Shown here: positions 47,237 to 56,893 of the stretch, in pieces
How the letters are laid out: each line of letters starts with the position of its first letter
Numbering within the stretch: the first letter of the stretch is position 1
Assembly: GCF_019916025.1 (NCBI RefSeq)
Contig: NZ_CP079737.1
Coordinates: 868,001-932,000, forward strand
Length of the DNA: 64,000 nt
Origin: Paraclostridium bifermentans
GTDB taxonomy: Bacteria; Bacillota; Clostridia; Peptostreptococcales; Peptostreptococcaceae
Direction: 5' to 3'
The notes under the pieces: generated by a model
Told to the model about the DNA's origin: nothing
What the model saw: only the letters and a program-made list of their open reading frames with translations
The model's database searches: none
Position numbers and translations under genes: made by a program

Positions 47237-48049
47237 TTATATTAAAAATGTAAAGTATGCAAATACTATTATACCAAGTACTATTCTATAGTAACCAAAT
47301 GCCTTGAAGTCATGTTTCTTGATATAATCCATTAAGAATTTAATAGCAAATACAGAAACTATAAATGCTGTTACAAATCCTGCACCTAATACTAACCACT
47401 CAAATCCAGAGAAGGCAGCACCAGTTTTTACAAGTTTAAGTGCACTTGCACCAAACATTGTAGGTATTGCTAAGAAGAATGAAAACTCAGCAGCTACATA
47501 TCTAGATGTACCTAATAATGCAGCACCTATAATAGTCGATCCAGATCTTGAAGTACCTGGTATTAAAGCTAAACATTGGAATAGTCCTATTCCTAAAGCT
47601 AATTTATATGTAAGTTGTGAAAAATCATTAACCTTAGGTTTTTTATTTCTGTTCTCAATTAATATCATTATAACCCCATAAACTATAAGCGTTATTGAAA
47701 CTGTTGTAGGGTTGAAAAATAATGAGTCTATAGCATCATCAAATAAAACTCCTAGTATTCCAGATGGAATTACTGCTATAATAACTTTAATCCATAAGTT
47801 AATTGTATCCTTTTTCTCTTTTTCTGTTTTAGAAGAATCTAAAGGATTTAATTTTTTAAAATACAGTGTTAAAACAGCAAGTATAGAACCTAATTGGATT
47901 ACAACCATAAATGTGCTTACAAACACCTGCGATAAATCAAATTTAACGAATTGTTCAACTAATATAAGATGACCTGTACTACTTACAGGTAGCCACTCAG
48001 TTATACCTTGAACTATACCAAGTATAATGGCTTTAAAAATTTCTAACAA
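47237..48049 (-). CDS. uppP: Undecaprenyl-diphosphatase UppP (BacA)
   Basis: 270-residue polytopic membrane enzyme that recycles the cell-wall lipid carrier and gives bacitracin resistance. Both signatures are present: GIVQGITEWLPVSSTGH at the N-terminus and PGTSRSG in the middle. TTG start at 48049 with AGGAGGT on the minus strand. Monocistronic, divergent from the recombinase-like gene. Confidence 0.95.
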   Translation of the reverse strand: MLEIFKAIILGIVQGITEWLPVSSTGHLILVEQFVKFDLSQVFVSTFMVVIQLGSILAVLTLYFKKLNPLDSSKTEKEKKDTINLWIKVIIAVIPSGILGVLFDDAIDSLFFNPTTVSITLIVYGVIMILIENRNKKPKVNDFSQLTYKLALGIGLFQCLALIPGTSRSGSTIIGAALLGTSRYVAAEFSFFLAIPTMFGASALKLVKTGAAFSGFEWLVLGAGFVTAFIVSVFAIKFLMDYIKKHDFKAFGYYRIVLGIIVFAYFTFLI

Positions 48050-48188
48050 TTTTAACTACCTCCTAATTTAAACTAATTTAACCATACGTTAAAGTATACC
48101 AATATTAATAAATATATTCAATATTTTAAAAAGGTATTTAAAAATAAGTTAGAAATTTAATAATTATAAAAAGACAGGGGGACTACAC

Positions 48189-49097
48189 ATGGAAGAAAAT
48201 GCAATTTTAAATGAATATGAATATGAAATCTTTAAAGGATTTTCAAAAAAGCATAATCCAGCAACTAAGCATGACTACTTAAGCAAAGTTATATTATTTA
48301 AAGAATACGTAAATAATAAAGACTTAGTAAGTGTAACTAAAGAAGATTGTAGTGGATTTATAGAATTTGTAAAAGATAACTATGCAAAATCTACATCAGA
48401 AAAAATATATAGTTACTTACATAGTTTTTACAATTATATGAAAAATGAAGAGTACATAGAAATTAACCCTTTTAAGCTAGTTAAAAAACCAAAAGTAAGT
48501 AGAATAAAAACTAAGGATGACGTTCTTAGTATCCAAGAAATAAACCAAATTATAGATACGTTGCCCAGATTAAATATGAGAGATAGATTAATAATGGTAT
48601 TTCTCATAACGACTGGATGCTTACTAAATGAATTAGTAAATTTAAAGTGGAAAGATTTAATGGTTGATGAAAACAACAATGCATACGTAAGGTTAGGAAA
48701 AGGTAGAAAGGAAAGGGTTGTAAAATTACACCCACATTGCTTTTCTAAAATAGAAGAATATAGAATATATCAAGGACTGCCGTCGTGTATAATGCCAACA
48801 GAAGACTTTGTATTTACTAGCCAACAAAGAAATTCTATAACAGATAGAAATGTAAGAATAATTGTGAAAAAAGCCTTAGATATGGCAGGACTTAGCAATT
48901 ATTCAGCAAAAGATTTTAGACATTCATTTGCAGCTATAAGTTTAAGGCTTGGTGCTGGAGAGGAAGAAGTGAAAAATCAACTTGGTTGGAGTGATAAATA
49001 TTATGCAATAAGATATAAATATGTACTTAACTTTGTAGATAGTGAGAGTATTGATTATATTATATCAAGTGATAAAATGAACATAAATAAAAAATAA
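48189..49097 (+). CDS. Tyrosine recombinase-like protein with altered active site
   Basis: 302 residues, XerC/XerD layout: SAM-like N-terminal DNA-binding domain (about 10-95) and catalytic-fold domain (about 110-295). The usual TGLRxxEL reads TGCLLNEL, so the first catalytic Arg is Leu145; the HxxR box reads KDFR (His to Lys241, Arg244 kept); LGH reads LGW (Trp267, tolerated in some members); Lys in GKGRKER and Tyr276 are kept. Strand cleavage may be lost or changed. It is not near attachment sites or mobile genes. SD is AGGGGGA. Confidence 0.82.
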   Translation: MEENAILNEYEYEIFKGFSKKHNPATKHDYLSKVILFKEYVNNKDLVSVTKEDCSGFIEFVKDNYAKSTSEKIYSYLHSFYNYMKNEEYIEINPFKLVKKPKVSRIKTKDDVLSIQEINQIIDTLPRLNMRDRLIMVFLITTGCLLNELVNLKWKDLMVDENNNAYVRLGKGRKERVVKLHPHCFSKIEEYRIYQGLPSCIMPTEDFVFTSQQRNSITDRNVRIIVKKALDMAGLSNYSAKDFRHSFAAISLRLGAGEEEVKNQLGWSDKYYAIRYKYVLNFVDSESIDYIISSDKMNINKK

Positions 49098-49174
49098 CTT
49101 GTTATTGTTCGTTTAATTATATATAATTAAAATTATAATAATAATATAAAGACACAAGGAAGGTGCTAAATAGA

Positions 49175-50617
49175 ATGGAAAATAAATATAGTACATATGC
49201 AAATCCATTAATAGATAGATATTGCAGTAAAGATATGAGTTATATATTTTCTCCACAATGCAAATTTTCTACATGGAGAAAACTTTGGGTTGCATTAGCT
49301 GAATCAGAAAAAGAGTTAGGGCTTAATATAACAGATGAACAAATAAATGAATTAAAAGCTAATATCAACAATATAAATTTTGATGAAGCTAGAAAAATAG
49401 AAAAAGAAGTAAGACATGATGTTATGAGTCATGTAAAAGCTTATGGATTACAATGTGATAGTGCCAAAGGAATAATACATTTAGGAGCAACTAGTGCATA
49501 TGTTGGAGACAATACGGATGTAATTCAAATGAATGAAGCATTAAAACTTATAAGAATAAAATTAGTAAACTTAATAAATAATTTAAAAGAGTTTGCTTTA
49601 GAGAATAAAGATATACCAACTTTAGGATTTACTCATTTCCAAGCAGCTCAACTTACAACAGTAGGAAAAAGAGCATGTCTTTGGGCTCAAGATTTAGTAA
49701 TAGATTTAGAAGATTTAAACTTTAGAATAGAAAATATGAAGCTTAGAGGTGTAAAAGGAACAACTGGAACACAAGCTAGTTTCTTAAGTCTATTTGAAGG
49801 TGATGATGAAAAAGTAAAAGAATTAGATAAACTTGTATGCGAGAAGATGGGTTATAAAGCATCATATGCAGTAAGTGGACAAACATATACTAGAAAGTTA
49901 GACTACCAAGTTATATCTATTTTATCAGGTATAGCTCAAAGTATGCATAAGATGACTAACGATATAAGACTTTTACAAAGTTTAAAGGAGTTAGAAGAAC
50001 CATTTGAGAAGAATCAAATAGGATCATCTGCAATGGCATATAAGAGAAATCCTATGAGAAGTGAAAGAATAGCTTCATTATCTAAATTTGTTATAGGGGA
50101 ATCTTTAAGTCCTGCATTAGTGCAAGCTACTCAATGGTTAGAAAGAAGCTTAGATGACTCTGCAAATAAAAGATTAGCTATACCTCAAGCTTTTATGGCA
50201 GTAGATGCTATACTTGAAATAGGTATAAATGTAACTAACGGTCTTGTTGTTTATGAAAATATAATAAATAAACATATAAATGAAGAATTACCTTTTATGG
50301 CTACAGAGACTATTCTTATGGAAGCTGTAAAAAGAGGTGGAGATAGACAGGAGTTACATGAAGTTATAAGAGAATATTCAATGCGAGCTGCAAAGAGAGT
50401 TAAACAAGAAGGAAAAGATAATAACTTATTAGAGTTAATTCTTATAGATTGTGATACATTTAAGATGTCAAAAGAAGAAATTCTATCAATAATGGATCCT
50501 AAAAACTTTGTAGGAAGAGCTCCAAAACAAGTTGTTGAGTTTGTTGAGGATGTAATAAATCCTGCTATAAGCGAGTATAAAGATTCTATAGGAATGAAAA
50601 TAGATTTAAATGTATAA
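49175..50617 (+). CDS. purB: Adenylosuccinate lyase
   Basis: 480 residues; makes fumarate from SAICAR and from adenylosuccinate in purine synthesis. The fumarase-superfamily signature [15 protein letters not shown] is intact (near residue 282), with [14 protein letters not shown] and [18 protein letters not shown]. The ATG at 49175 follows AAGGAAGG by about 10 bases; the GTG at 49163 overlaps it. Stand-alone, not in a pur operon. Confidence 0.95.
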   Translation: MENKYSTYANPLIDRYCSKDMSYIFSPQCKFSTWRKLWVALAESEKELGLNITDEQINELKANINNINFDEARKIEKEVRHDVMSHVKAYGLQCDSAKGIIHLGATSAYVGDNTDVIQMNEALKLIRIKLVNLINNLKEFALENKDIPTLGFTHFQAAQLTTVGKRACLWAQDLVIDLEDLNFRIENMKLRGVKGTTGTQASFLSLFEGDDEKVKELDKLVCEKMGYKASYAVSGQTYTRKLDYQVISILSGIAQSMHKMTNDIRLLQSLKELEEPFEKNQIGSSAMAYKRNPMRSERIASLSKFVIGESLSPALVQATQWLERSLDDSANKRLAIPQAFMAVDAILEIGINVTNGLVVYENIINKHINEELPFMATETILMEAVKRGGDRQELHEVIREYSMRAAKRVKQEGKDNNLLELILIDCDTFKMSKEEILSIMDPKNFVGRAPKQVVEFVEDVINPAISEYKDSIGMKIDLNV

Positions 50618-50647
50618 AAAATAGAGGTTTTTAACCTCTATTTTTTT
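50618..50647 (+). terminator. Terminator of purB
   Basis: AAAATAGAGGTT, short T loop, AACCTCTATTTT, seven T. Confidence 0.87.
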
Positions 50648-50977
50648 GTGATTTAAAATTAAATTTTAAAATTTGAACTTACAAATTATAAAGGAAATAT
50701 TTGATATATATATATGTAAATATTTAAAAATATAGAGGAAATACTAAATAATATTAAAAATAAAAAATAGCCATTAATATAAGGTAAAATGTAGGTTTTT
50801 GTTAAATTAAGTTAATAAAATCTGAAAATTCAATTTAAGTTAAAAAGTATTGGAAAGTTTGTAGAATTATGATATTATATGTAAAGCGGAAAAGGTTAAA
50901 CATTTAAATAGATAGAAATCTAACAAAATGACCTTTGATGTAAACAGTATTATTATACTTCATGAGGAGGAAAACAA
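50648..50977 (+). promoter_or_regulatory. 330-base gap with promoter and folded leader of the APC permease gene
   Basis: No ORF. A promoter fits at 50850-50878 (TTGGAA, 17 bp, TATTAT). The resulting leader of about 93 bases has nested inverted repeats: AAAGGT (50891-50896) with ACCTTT (50931-50936) around TAGAT/ATCTA (50909-50913, 50918-50922). No known riboswitch was recognised. SD GAGGAGG ends the gap. Confidence 0.45.
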
Positions 50978-52519
50978 ATGGCAGGAAATACTAACAATGC
51001 TAAAAAATTAACATTAGTGCCCCTAGTACTTATGATATTCACATCTGTATTCGGGTTCGCTAACATGCCGAGAGCGTTTTTCCTAATGGGATACGCAGCA
51101 ATACCTTGGTATTTATTAAGTGCAATTTTATTCTTTATACCGTATGCATTTATGATGGCTGAATACGGATCTGCATTCAAAAAAGAATCAGGTGGTATGT
51201 ATTCATGGATGGAAAAATCTGTAGGACCTAAATATGCATTCGTAGGAACATTTATGTGGTATGCATCTTATATTATTTGGATGGTAAACGTTGCATCAAC
51301 TTTATGGATCCCATTATCAAACGCAATATTTGGATATGATGCTACAGCTAACTGGTCTTTATTTGGATTAAGTTCAGTTCAAACACTAGGAATACTAGGA
51401 GCATTATGGATAATATTAGTTACTTATGTATCAACTAAAGGTATAGAGAAGATAACTAAGGTTACTTCTGTAGGTGGTACAGCAGTTGCATTATTAAATA
51501 TAGTTTTACTAGTAGGTGGGGTTTTAGTCGTAATAATGAATAAAGGACAATTTGAAGAGCCTGTAACAAACGTAGTTAAAGCGTTTACAACTTCTCCAAA
51601 CCCAGGTTATCAAACACCATTAACTGTATTATCATTCTTAACATTTGCAATATTTGCATTTGGAGGATTAGAAGTTTTAGGTGGATTAGTTGACCAAACT
51701 GAAAATGCTGAAAAAACTTTCCCTAAAGGTCTTACTTTAGCAGCTATAGTAATATCTGTAGGATATACAATAGGTATATTTGCTTGTGGTATGTTCACTA
51801 ACTGGAGTGAAGTATTATCAGGACAAAATGTAAACATGGCTAACGTTGCTTATGTATTAATGCAAAACTTAGGATACCAATTAGGTATGGCATTTGGAGC
51901 TAGCCAATCAGTAGCATTAACTATGGGTGCTTGGGTTGCTAGATTCGTTGGATTATCAATGTTCTTAGCATTATCAGGAGCATTCTTCACATTAACTTAT
52001 TCTCCATTAAAGACTCTTATAGAAGGAGCACCAAAGCAAGTATGGCCTGGTAAATTAGGAGAAATAAAAGACGGAATGCCTATAAATGCTATGAAAGTTC
52101 AAGCTATAATAGTTGTAGTTATGATACTTGTTGTATCATTTGGTGGTAAGAGTGCAGAGAAATTCTTCGCTTTACTAGTACTTATGACTAACGTTGCAAT
52201 GACAATACCTTACTTATTCTTATCAAGTGCATTCCCTGCATTTAAGAAAAAGCAATTAGAAGGTAAAGTTGATAAAGCATTCGTAGTTTATAAGAGTGTT
52301 GGAATGGCAACAACTTTCGCTGTAATAATAGGTATATTAGTTGGATTTGCTAACGTATTCACTATAATACAACCATCATTAACTTCTCCAGAAGGACTAG
52401 CAGATACATTAACTATGATAGCTGGACCAGTATTCTTTGGATTAGTTGGATTCTTATTATACTATGTATACGAAAAGAAACATGTAAAGAATAGTGATAA
52501 TAATAGAAAAGCAAGCTAA
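50978..52519 (+). CDS. yjeM: APC-superfamily amino acid permease (glutamate/GABA family, YjeM-like)
   Basis: 513 residues, 12 or more membrane helices. N-terminal MIFTSVFGFANMPRAFFLMG is the substrate-site helix of the glutamate:GABA antiporter/YjeM branch, and FGGLEVLGGLVDQTENAEKTFP is the helix 6 region. The closest remembered match is E. coli YjeM, of unproven substrate; GadC- and AspT-like exchange are alternatives. Monocistronic with its own leader. Two other amino acid genes (alanine carrier and aspartate decarboxylase) lie 1.2-4 kb downstream. Confidence 0.82.
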   Translation: MAGNTNNAKKLTLVPLVLMIFTSVFGFANMPRAFFLMGYAAIPWYLLSAILFFIPYAFMMAEYGSAFKKESGGMYSWMEKSVGPKYAFVGTFMWYASYIIWMVNVASTLWIPLSNAIFGYDATANWSLFGLSSVQTLGILGALWIILVTYVSTKGIEKITKVTSVGGTAVALLNIVLLVGGVLVVIMNKGQFEEPVTNVVKAFTTSPNPGYQTPLTVLSFLTFAIFAFGGLEVLGGLVDQTENAEKTFPKGLTLAAIVISVGYTIGIFACGMFTNWSEVLSGQNVNMANVAYVLMQNLGYQLGMAFGASQSVALTMGAWVARFVGLSMFLALSGAFFTLTYSPLKTLIEGAPKQVWPGKLGEIKDGMPINAMKVQAIIVVVMILVVSFGGKSAEKFFALLVLMTNVAMTIPYLFLSSAFPAFKKKQLEGKVDKAFVVYKSVGMATTFAVIIGILVGFANVFTIIQPSLTSPEGLADTLTMIAGPVFFGLVGFLLYYVYEKKHVKNSDNNRKAS

Positions 52520-52540
52520 TATTTTAGCTATATTATAGAA

Positions 52541-52577
52541 AAATACACCTACTATTAAATTAGTAGGTGTATTTATT
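52541..52577 (+). terminator. Terminator of the permease gene
   Basis: AAATACACCTACTA, loop TTAAAT, TAGTAGGTGTATTT, T-rich end. Its tail overlaps the start of the long palindrome. Confidence 0.85.
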
Positions 52578-52633
52578 TATATATAAAAATATACTTATTT
52601 TGACAAATGAGTATATTTTTATATATAAATAAA
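52572..52633. repeat. 29-bp near-perfect palindrome with 4-nt loop and embedded -35
   Basis: Arms 52572-52600 and 52605-52633 are complementary over 29 bp with a single G-T pair; loop TGAC. The arms are almost only A/T. A consensus -35 TTGACA (52600-52605) spans the loop, with TATATA (52622-52627) at 16 bp or TATAAA (52624-52629) at 18 bp as -10 in the second arm. It is probably the promoter of the gene at 52703, in a cruciform-capable sequence. Confidence 0.7.
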
Positions 52634-52702
52634 CAAATATTTAGTATACTATAATAGTACTAAAGCTAATTAAAGATACAAAAGACATGGGAGGTACAAG
52701 TA

Positions 52703-53629
52703 TTGTTCAAGAAATTATTAAATTTTATAAAAGTTACTAAAGAAGAAAAAACATCTACAGAAGAAGTTGAAATTAAAGATAAAGTAGAAGAAGAAAACAC
52801 TACTGATTTTGATGTCCAAACTATAGATGAAAACAAAGATGTAGATATAAATTTAAATAGTAAAGAATTAGAAAATAATATAATTAAAGATGTAATTGAA
52901 ATGAAAAATGAAAAAGTTGAGGATATACAATTAGAGGATCAAGTTGTTGTAAAAAAACAAATAAACTGTGAAGATAATATAAATATAACTAAAGAAGAAA
53001 ATGGTACAGTAGAAATTTCAGAAGAAGAAAAACAATATGTAAAATCAATAAAAATACAAAGAGAAAAAAGAATAAAAGCTATAGATGTTTACACAAATGA
53101 TGAGATCATATTTGAAAGCTATAAAGAGTGTAGTAAATCATTAAGTGTTCCAATTCAATATATAAAAGAAAACTTAGAATATGGATATACTGATTTTTTT
53201 GGAGAAGCTGTAAACTTTTTAAGTAAAAAACTTAAATTAGATGTAAGTAATAAATCTATGGGAGATAAAAATATAGTTGAAATATTTAATTTTTTACATA
53301 ATGAATTATGGAATCCTGATATGGATGAAGAAAAAAGAGAAGAAATTCTATGTAGCGAAAAAATAGAGCCAGTGCATATGCACTATAAATTTGAAATCAT
53401 GGATGATGAATATGATGATTACTATAAGAAGTATGGTAAAATAATTCGTCGTGGTGGTAAGAAAAAAATTGAACTTGTAGATAAAAAAAATGAAGTCATA
53501 GACGTGTTTAGATCATTAGATGATTGTGCGGATTTTTTTGGTAAGAACAAAAGTGAAATAACCGAACGATTAAAGTGTGGTGAATGTAAAATTGGTAGAT
53601 ATCAAATAAGGTACAGCCTGAGACGATAG
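52703..53629 (+). CDS. Unknown protein with two NUMOD1-like DNA-binding modules
   Basis: 308 residues. Residues 1-110 are highly acidic and probably disordered. Two similar modules follow at about 123-167 and 255-305: each begins with a basic strand, then a beta hairpin (IDVYTNDEIIFESYKE; ELVDKKNEVIDVFRSLDD), then a helix-turn-helix-like part ending in a Gly. This pattern resembles NUMOD1, a DNA-contact module of homing endonucleases, but no GIY-YIG or HNH nuclease is present. Between them is a helical linker with HNELWNP. TTG start after GGGAGGT. Module assignment is by eye only. Confidence 0.5.
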   Translation: MFKKLLNFIKVTKEEKTSTEEVEIKDKVEEENTTDFDVQTIDENKDVDINLNSKELENNIIKDVIEMKNEKVEDIQLEDQVVVKKQINCEDNINITKEENGTVEISEEEKQYVKSIKIQREKRIKAIDVYTNDEIIFESYKECSKSLSVPIQYIKENLEYGYTDFFGEAVNFLSKKLKLDVSNKSMGDKNIVEIFNFLHNELWNPDMDEEKREEILCSEKIEPVHMHYKFEIMDDEYDDYYKKYGKIIRRGGKKKIELVDKKNEVIDVFRSLDDCADFFGKNKSEITERLKCGECKIGRYQIRYSLRR

Positions 53630-53734
53630 TTAATTAATAAACTATATAAAATGAAAGAAAAAATGGAAACAAATTCATAAGTCTGAATATATTCTATTAA
53701 GAAATTAAAAATTTCTAAAAATATAGGAGGGCTT

Positions 53735-55204
53735 ATGGAAAGTATAATAAATTCCATCAATAACATTTTATGGAGTAATGCACTTATTGCATTATGCTTA
53801 GGAACAGGATTATATTTCTCGTTAAGAACAAGATTCTTACAGGTTAGACACTTAAATGAGATGGTAGTACTTTTGGCAAAAGGCGAAAAATCGGATAAAG
53901 GTATATCATCATTTCAAGCGCTTTGCACATCATTGGCAGGAAGGATAGGTACTGGTAATATAGCAGGAGTTGCTACAGCTATTGCTATGGGAGGGCCAGG
54001 AGCTTTATTTTGGATGTGGGCCATTGCATTTCTAGGAGCTGGATCAGCTTTTGTTGAATCTACATTAGCTCAGATTTACAAAGAAGAAGACAATGGTGAG
54101 TATAGAGGAGGACCTGCATACTACATCGAAAAAGGTATGGGAGTTAAATGGTATGCTGTATTATTTGCAGTAGCAACGCTAATTGCTATGGGAATTTTTC
54201 TTCCAGGAGTACAATCAAATTCAATTTCAGCGGGAATAGAAAATGCATTTGGAATAAGTAAGTCTATATCTGGATTAGGAATTATAATACTGCTTGGATT
54301 AATTATATTTGGTGGAATAAAAAGAATTAGCTCTTCAGCAGAACTTATTGTACCATTTATGGGGTTAGCATATATATTAATGGCACTGGTTATTATAGCT
54401 GTAAATATTGAAAAATTGCCAGAAGTTATAACTTTAATATTTAAATCAGCATTTGGAGCAGAGCAGGCATTTGCAGGTATTTTAGGTTCTACTATAGCTT
54501 GGGGAGTAAAACGTGGGGTGTACTCTAATGAAGCTGGGCAAGGTACAGGGCCACAAGCAGCTGCAGCTGCAGAAGTATCTCATCCTGCTAAACAAGGGTT
54601 TGTTCAAGCATTTTCTGTATATGTAGATACATTATTTGTTTGTTCAGCTACTGGATTTATGTTATTAATGACAGGTAAATATAATGTATATAATGCAAGC
54701 AATCAATTTATTGTTCAAAATTTACCTGGGGTTGAAGTTGGGCCTGCCTTTACACAAAGTGCAGTAGATACATTGATACCTGGATTTGGATCAGCATTTG
54801 TTGCTGTAGCTCTTTTCTTCTTTGCATTTACAACACTTATGGCATATTATTATATTTCAGAAGTTAACTTAGCTTATTTAGCAAAGAGAATATTAAACAA
54901 TAACGAAAAAACTAAAAAGGTATTAATAAATATATTAAAAGTAGTTATACTAGCATCAACATATTATGGATGTGTTAAAACATCTACATTAGCTTGGACT
55001 TTAGGTGATATAGGTGTAGGTGTTATGGCTTGGATAAATATAATAGCTATATTAATAATTGCAAAACCAGCACTTATAGCACTAAAAGATTATGAAGAGC
55101 AAAAGAAGCTTGGAATACCTAGAGAAAAAATTGACTTTAATCCAATTAAACTTGGTATAAAAAATGCAACTTTCTGGGAGGAAAGATTAAATAATAAAAA
55201 ATAA
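53735..55204 (+). CDS. Sodium:alanine symporter (AGCS family)
   Basis: 489 residues, about 11 membrane helices. Family marks: GTGLYFSLRTRFLQVR near the start, LAGRIGTGNIAGVATAIAMGGPGA (substrate and sodium site, slightly altered from LAATVGTGNI), GVYSNEAGQGTGPQAAAAA. It takes up alanine or glycine with Na+. It is convergent with aspartate 4-decarboxylase, whose product is alanine. SD AGGAGGGC. Confidence 0.92.
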   Translation: MESIINSINNILWSNALIALCLGTGLYFSLRTRFLQVRHLNEMVVLLAKGEKSDKGISSFQALCTSLAGRIGTGNIAGVATAIAMGGPGALFWMWAIAFLGAGSAFVESTLAQIYKEEDNGEYRGGPAYYIEKGMGVKWYAVLFAVATLIAMGIFLPGVQSNSISAGIENAFGISKSISGLGIIILLGLIIFGGIKRISSSAELIVPFMGLAYILMALVIIAVNIEKLPEVITLIFKSAFGAEQAFAGILGSTIAWGVKRGVYSNEAGQGTGPQAAAAAEVSHPAKQGFVQAFSVYVDTLFVCSATGFMLLMTGKYNVYNASNQFIVQNLPGVEVGPAFTQSAVDTLIPGFGSAFVAVALFFFAFTTLMAYYYISEVNLAYLAKRILNNNEKTKKVLINILKVVILASTYYGCVKTSTLAWTLGDIGVGVMAWINIIAILIIAKPALIALKDYEEQKKLGIPREKIDFNPIKLGIKNATFWEERLNNKK

Positions 55205-55220
55205 AAATAATAAAAATAAT

Positions 55221-55254
55221 AAAAAATAGCTTCTAAAGTTAGAAGCTATTTTTT
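55221..55254. terminator. Bidirectional terminator between the alanine carrier and aspD
   Basis: AAATAGCTTCTA with TAGAAGCTATTT, 4-nt loop, A- and T-runs on both sides. Confidence 0.87.
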
Positions 55255-55258
55255 GTTG

Positions 55259-56881
55259 TTATTTATTTTTTTTCCATGTATATACATAAAAGCTTAATAC
55301 TTCTTTTATTGAATTTCCTATGAATGTATAAGACTCATCATCTAAGTTTGCTAATGAGACCCTAACAGACCACTCAGGACCAAAGAATCCATGACCACTT
55401 AGTAAAACTATAGAGTAATTGTTAGCTAGCTTAAATAACATGTCTGCAGGCTTATAATTGTCTTTTATAAAATTAGCAAAATCTTCACCATAGTTATTTG
55501 TAGCCCACTTCATTATATCGAATATTACATAATAAGAAGCATCGTTTTTGTTTTCTATTAACTCTACTCCTAAAGCATCATAGAAAAGCTTTTGTCTACG
55601 TTTACATATAGATATATTTACGCCTTTATAATTATCCTCTTTATCTATTAAAGCAAATGCTGAGAAAAATGCCATTTGAACTTGTTGAGGAGTTGATAAA
55701 CCAGCAGTATGGTTAAGTGCAACCATTCTACTATCTGCAACTATTCTGTCCATAAATGATATTTTATCTGGGTTTAAACTCATATCACTATAACGTTTAT
55801 TTACAGATGCTTTTAAGTCATCAGGTAATTCATTTATAAGTTTTTCAAATACATTATTTTCATGTAAAGCTAAAGTACCTAAACGCCAACCAGTTACACC
55901 GAAGTATTTAGAGAATGAATAAGCTCCTATAGTGTTATAAGGTAAGCTAGCCATTAAAGATTTGAAACCAGGTACAAAAGTTCCATAAACATCATCAGAT
56001 ATTATCATCAAGTTAGGATGATGATTTGTAACAACATCAACTAAATTATTACAGCTATTTTCATCTAATGCTATAGATGCTGGATTGTTAGGGTTAACTA
56101 AAAATAAAGCTTTTATAGATTTATCATAAAGTTTTTCTAATTCTTTTTTAGAATATTGCCAAGTGTGATTATTATTTTCATCTATTTCATCTGCATTTAT
56201 AAAAACTACATCAAAGTTATATCTTGGTAAATGTGGTATTTCTAAATAAGGTGTAAATATAGGAGTCATAATAGCTATTTTATCACCTTTTCTTAATAAC
56301 TCATTAGCCATTAAAGAGTCGAATATATAACACATAGCAGCTGTTGCACCTTCTACCGCAAAGATGCTTAAAGGACCACCTTTTTTAGTATCGTATTTCA
56401 TTTCTTTTATTAAATACTTAGTAACTATTTGCTCTATATGAACAAGTATTCTATCAGGAGATGGATAGTTATCACCTATTATTGCATCAGCTAATTCAAA
56501 TACCCAAGAGTCTGGATCAAAGTCAAATTCTTCTATTCCATAATCAACAATATCTTTAGCCAAATTAGCTCCAGGCATATTTAAATTGTCATAAATATAT
56601 TGATAAAAACGAGTAGCGATTCCTTCTTTTTTTGGCATACCAGCTAAATCGCCTTCGTTCCAAGTTCTACGAGTTTCGTTAACTGCAAATTGCCCAAATG
56701 TAAAAAATGCTTCACGAGGTGTTGCTGCTGTCCAGTTTGGATTTCCACGACCAGCATCTAAAACTCTCCTTCCGCTTTCCATAGCTCTGAACTTAGCAAG
56801 CTTTATTAACTTGTCTTTAAATTCAAAAGGGCTAATTTTTCCATAAACATCATTGATTTCTTTAAAGTTATATCTGCGCAT
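55259..56881 (-). CDS. aspD: Aspartate 4-decarboxylase (bifunctional with aspartate aminotransferase)
   Basis: 540-residue PLP enzyme, longer than ordinary aminotransferases, turning L-aspartate into L-alanine and CO2. Diagnostic: DAGRGNPNWTAATPREAFF near the N-terminus, VNPNNPAS, SDDVYG, SFSKYFGVTGWRLG with the PLP Lys, and WSVRVSLANL with the carboxylate-binding Arg. The start is the ATG at 56881, with AAGGAG about 11 bases before; a GTG four codons earlier overlaps the SD. In other bacteria it works with an aspartate:alanine exchanger to build proton motive force; here the neighbours are an alanine symporter and an APC permease. Confidence 0.92.
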   Translation of the reverse strand: MRRYNFKEINDVYGKISPFEFKDKLIKLAKFRAMESGRRVLDAGRGNPNWTAATPREAFFTFGQFAVNETRRTWNEGDLAGMPKKEGIATRFYQYIYDNLNMPGANLAKDIVDYGIEEFDFDPDSWVFELADAIIGDNYPSPDRILVHIEQIVTKYLIKEMKYDTKKGGPLSIFAVEGATAAMCYIFDSLMANELLRKGDKIAIMTPIFTPYLEIPHLPRYNFDVVFINADEIDENNNHTWQYSKKELEKLYDKSIKALFLVNPNNPASIALDENSCNNLVDVVTNHHPNLMIISDDVYGTFVPGFKSLMASLPYNTIGAYSFSKYFGVTGWRLGTLALHENNVFEKLINELPDDLKASVNKRYSDMSLNPDKISFMDRIVADSRMVALNHTAGLSTPQQVQMAFFSAFALIDKEDNYKGVNISICKRRQKLFYDALGVELIENKNDASYYVIFDIMKWATNNYGEDFANFIKDNYKPADMLFKLANNYSIVLLSGHGFFGPEWSVRVSLANLDDESYTFIGNSIKEVLSFYVYTWKKNK

Positions 56882-56893
56882 ATATATACACAC

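Noticed and set aside
53700-53716. AGAAATT/AATTTCT palindrome before the alanine carrier
   Set aside because: Seven A/T-rich pairs in an AT-rich gap; not distinguishable from chance.
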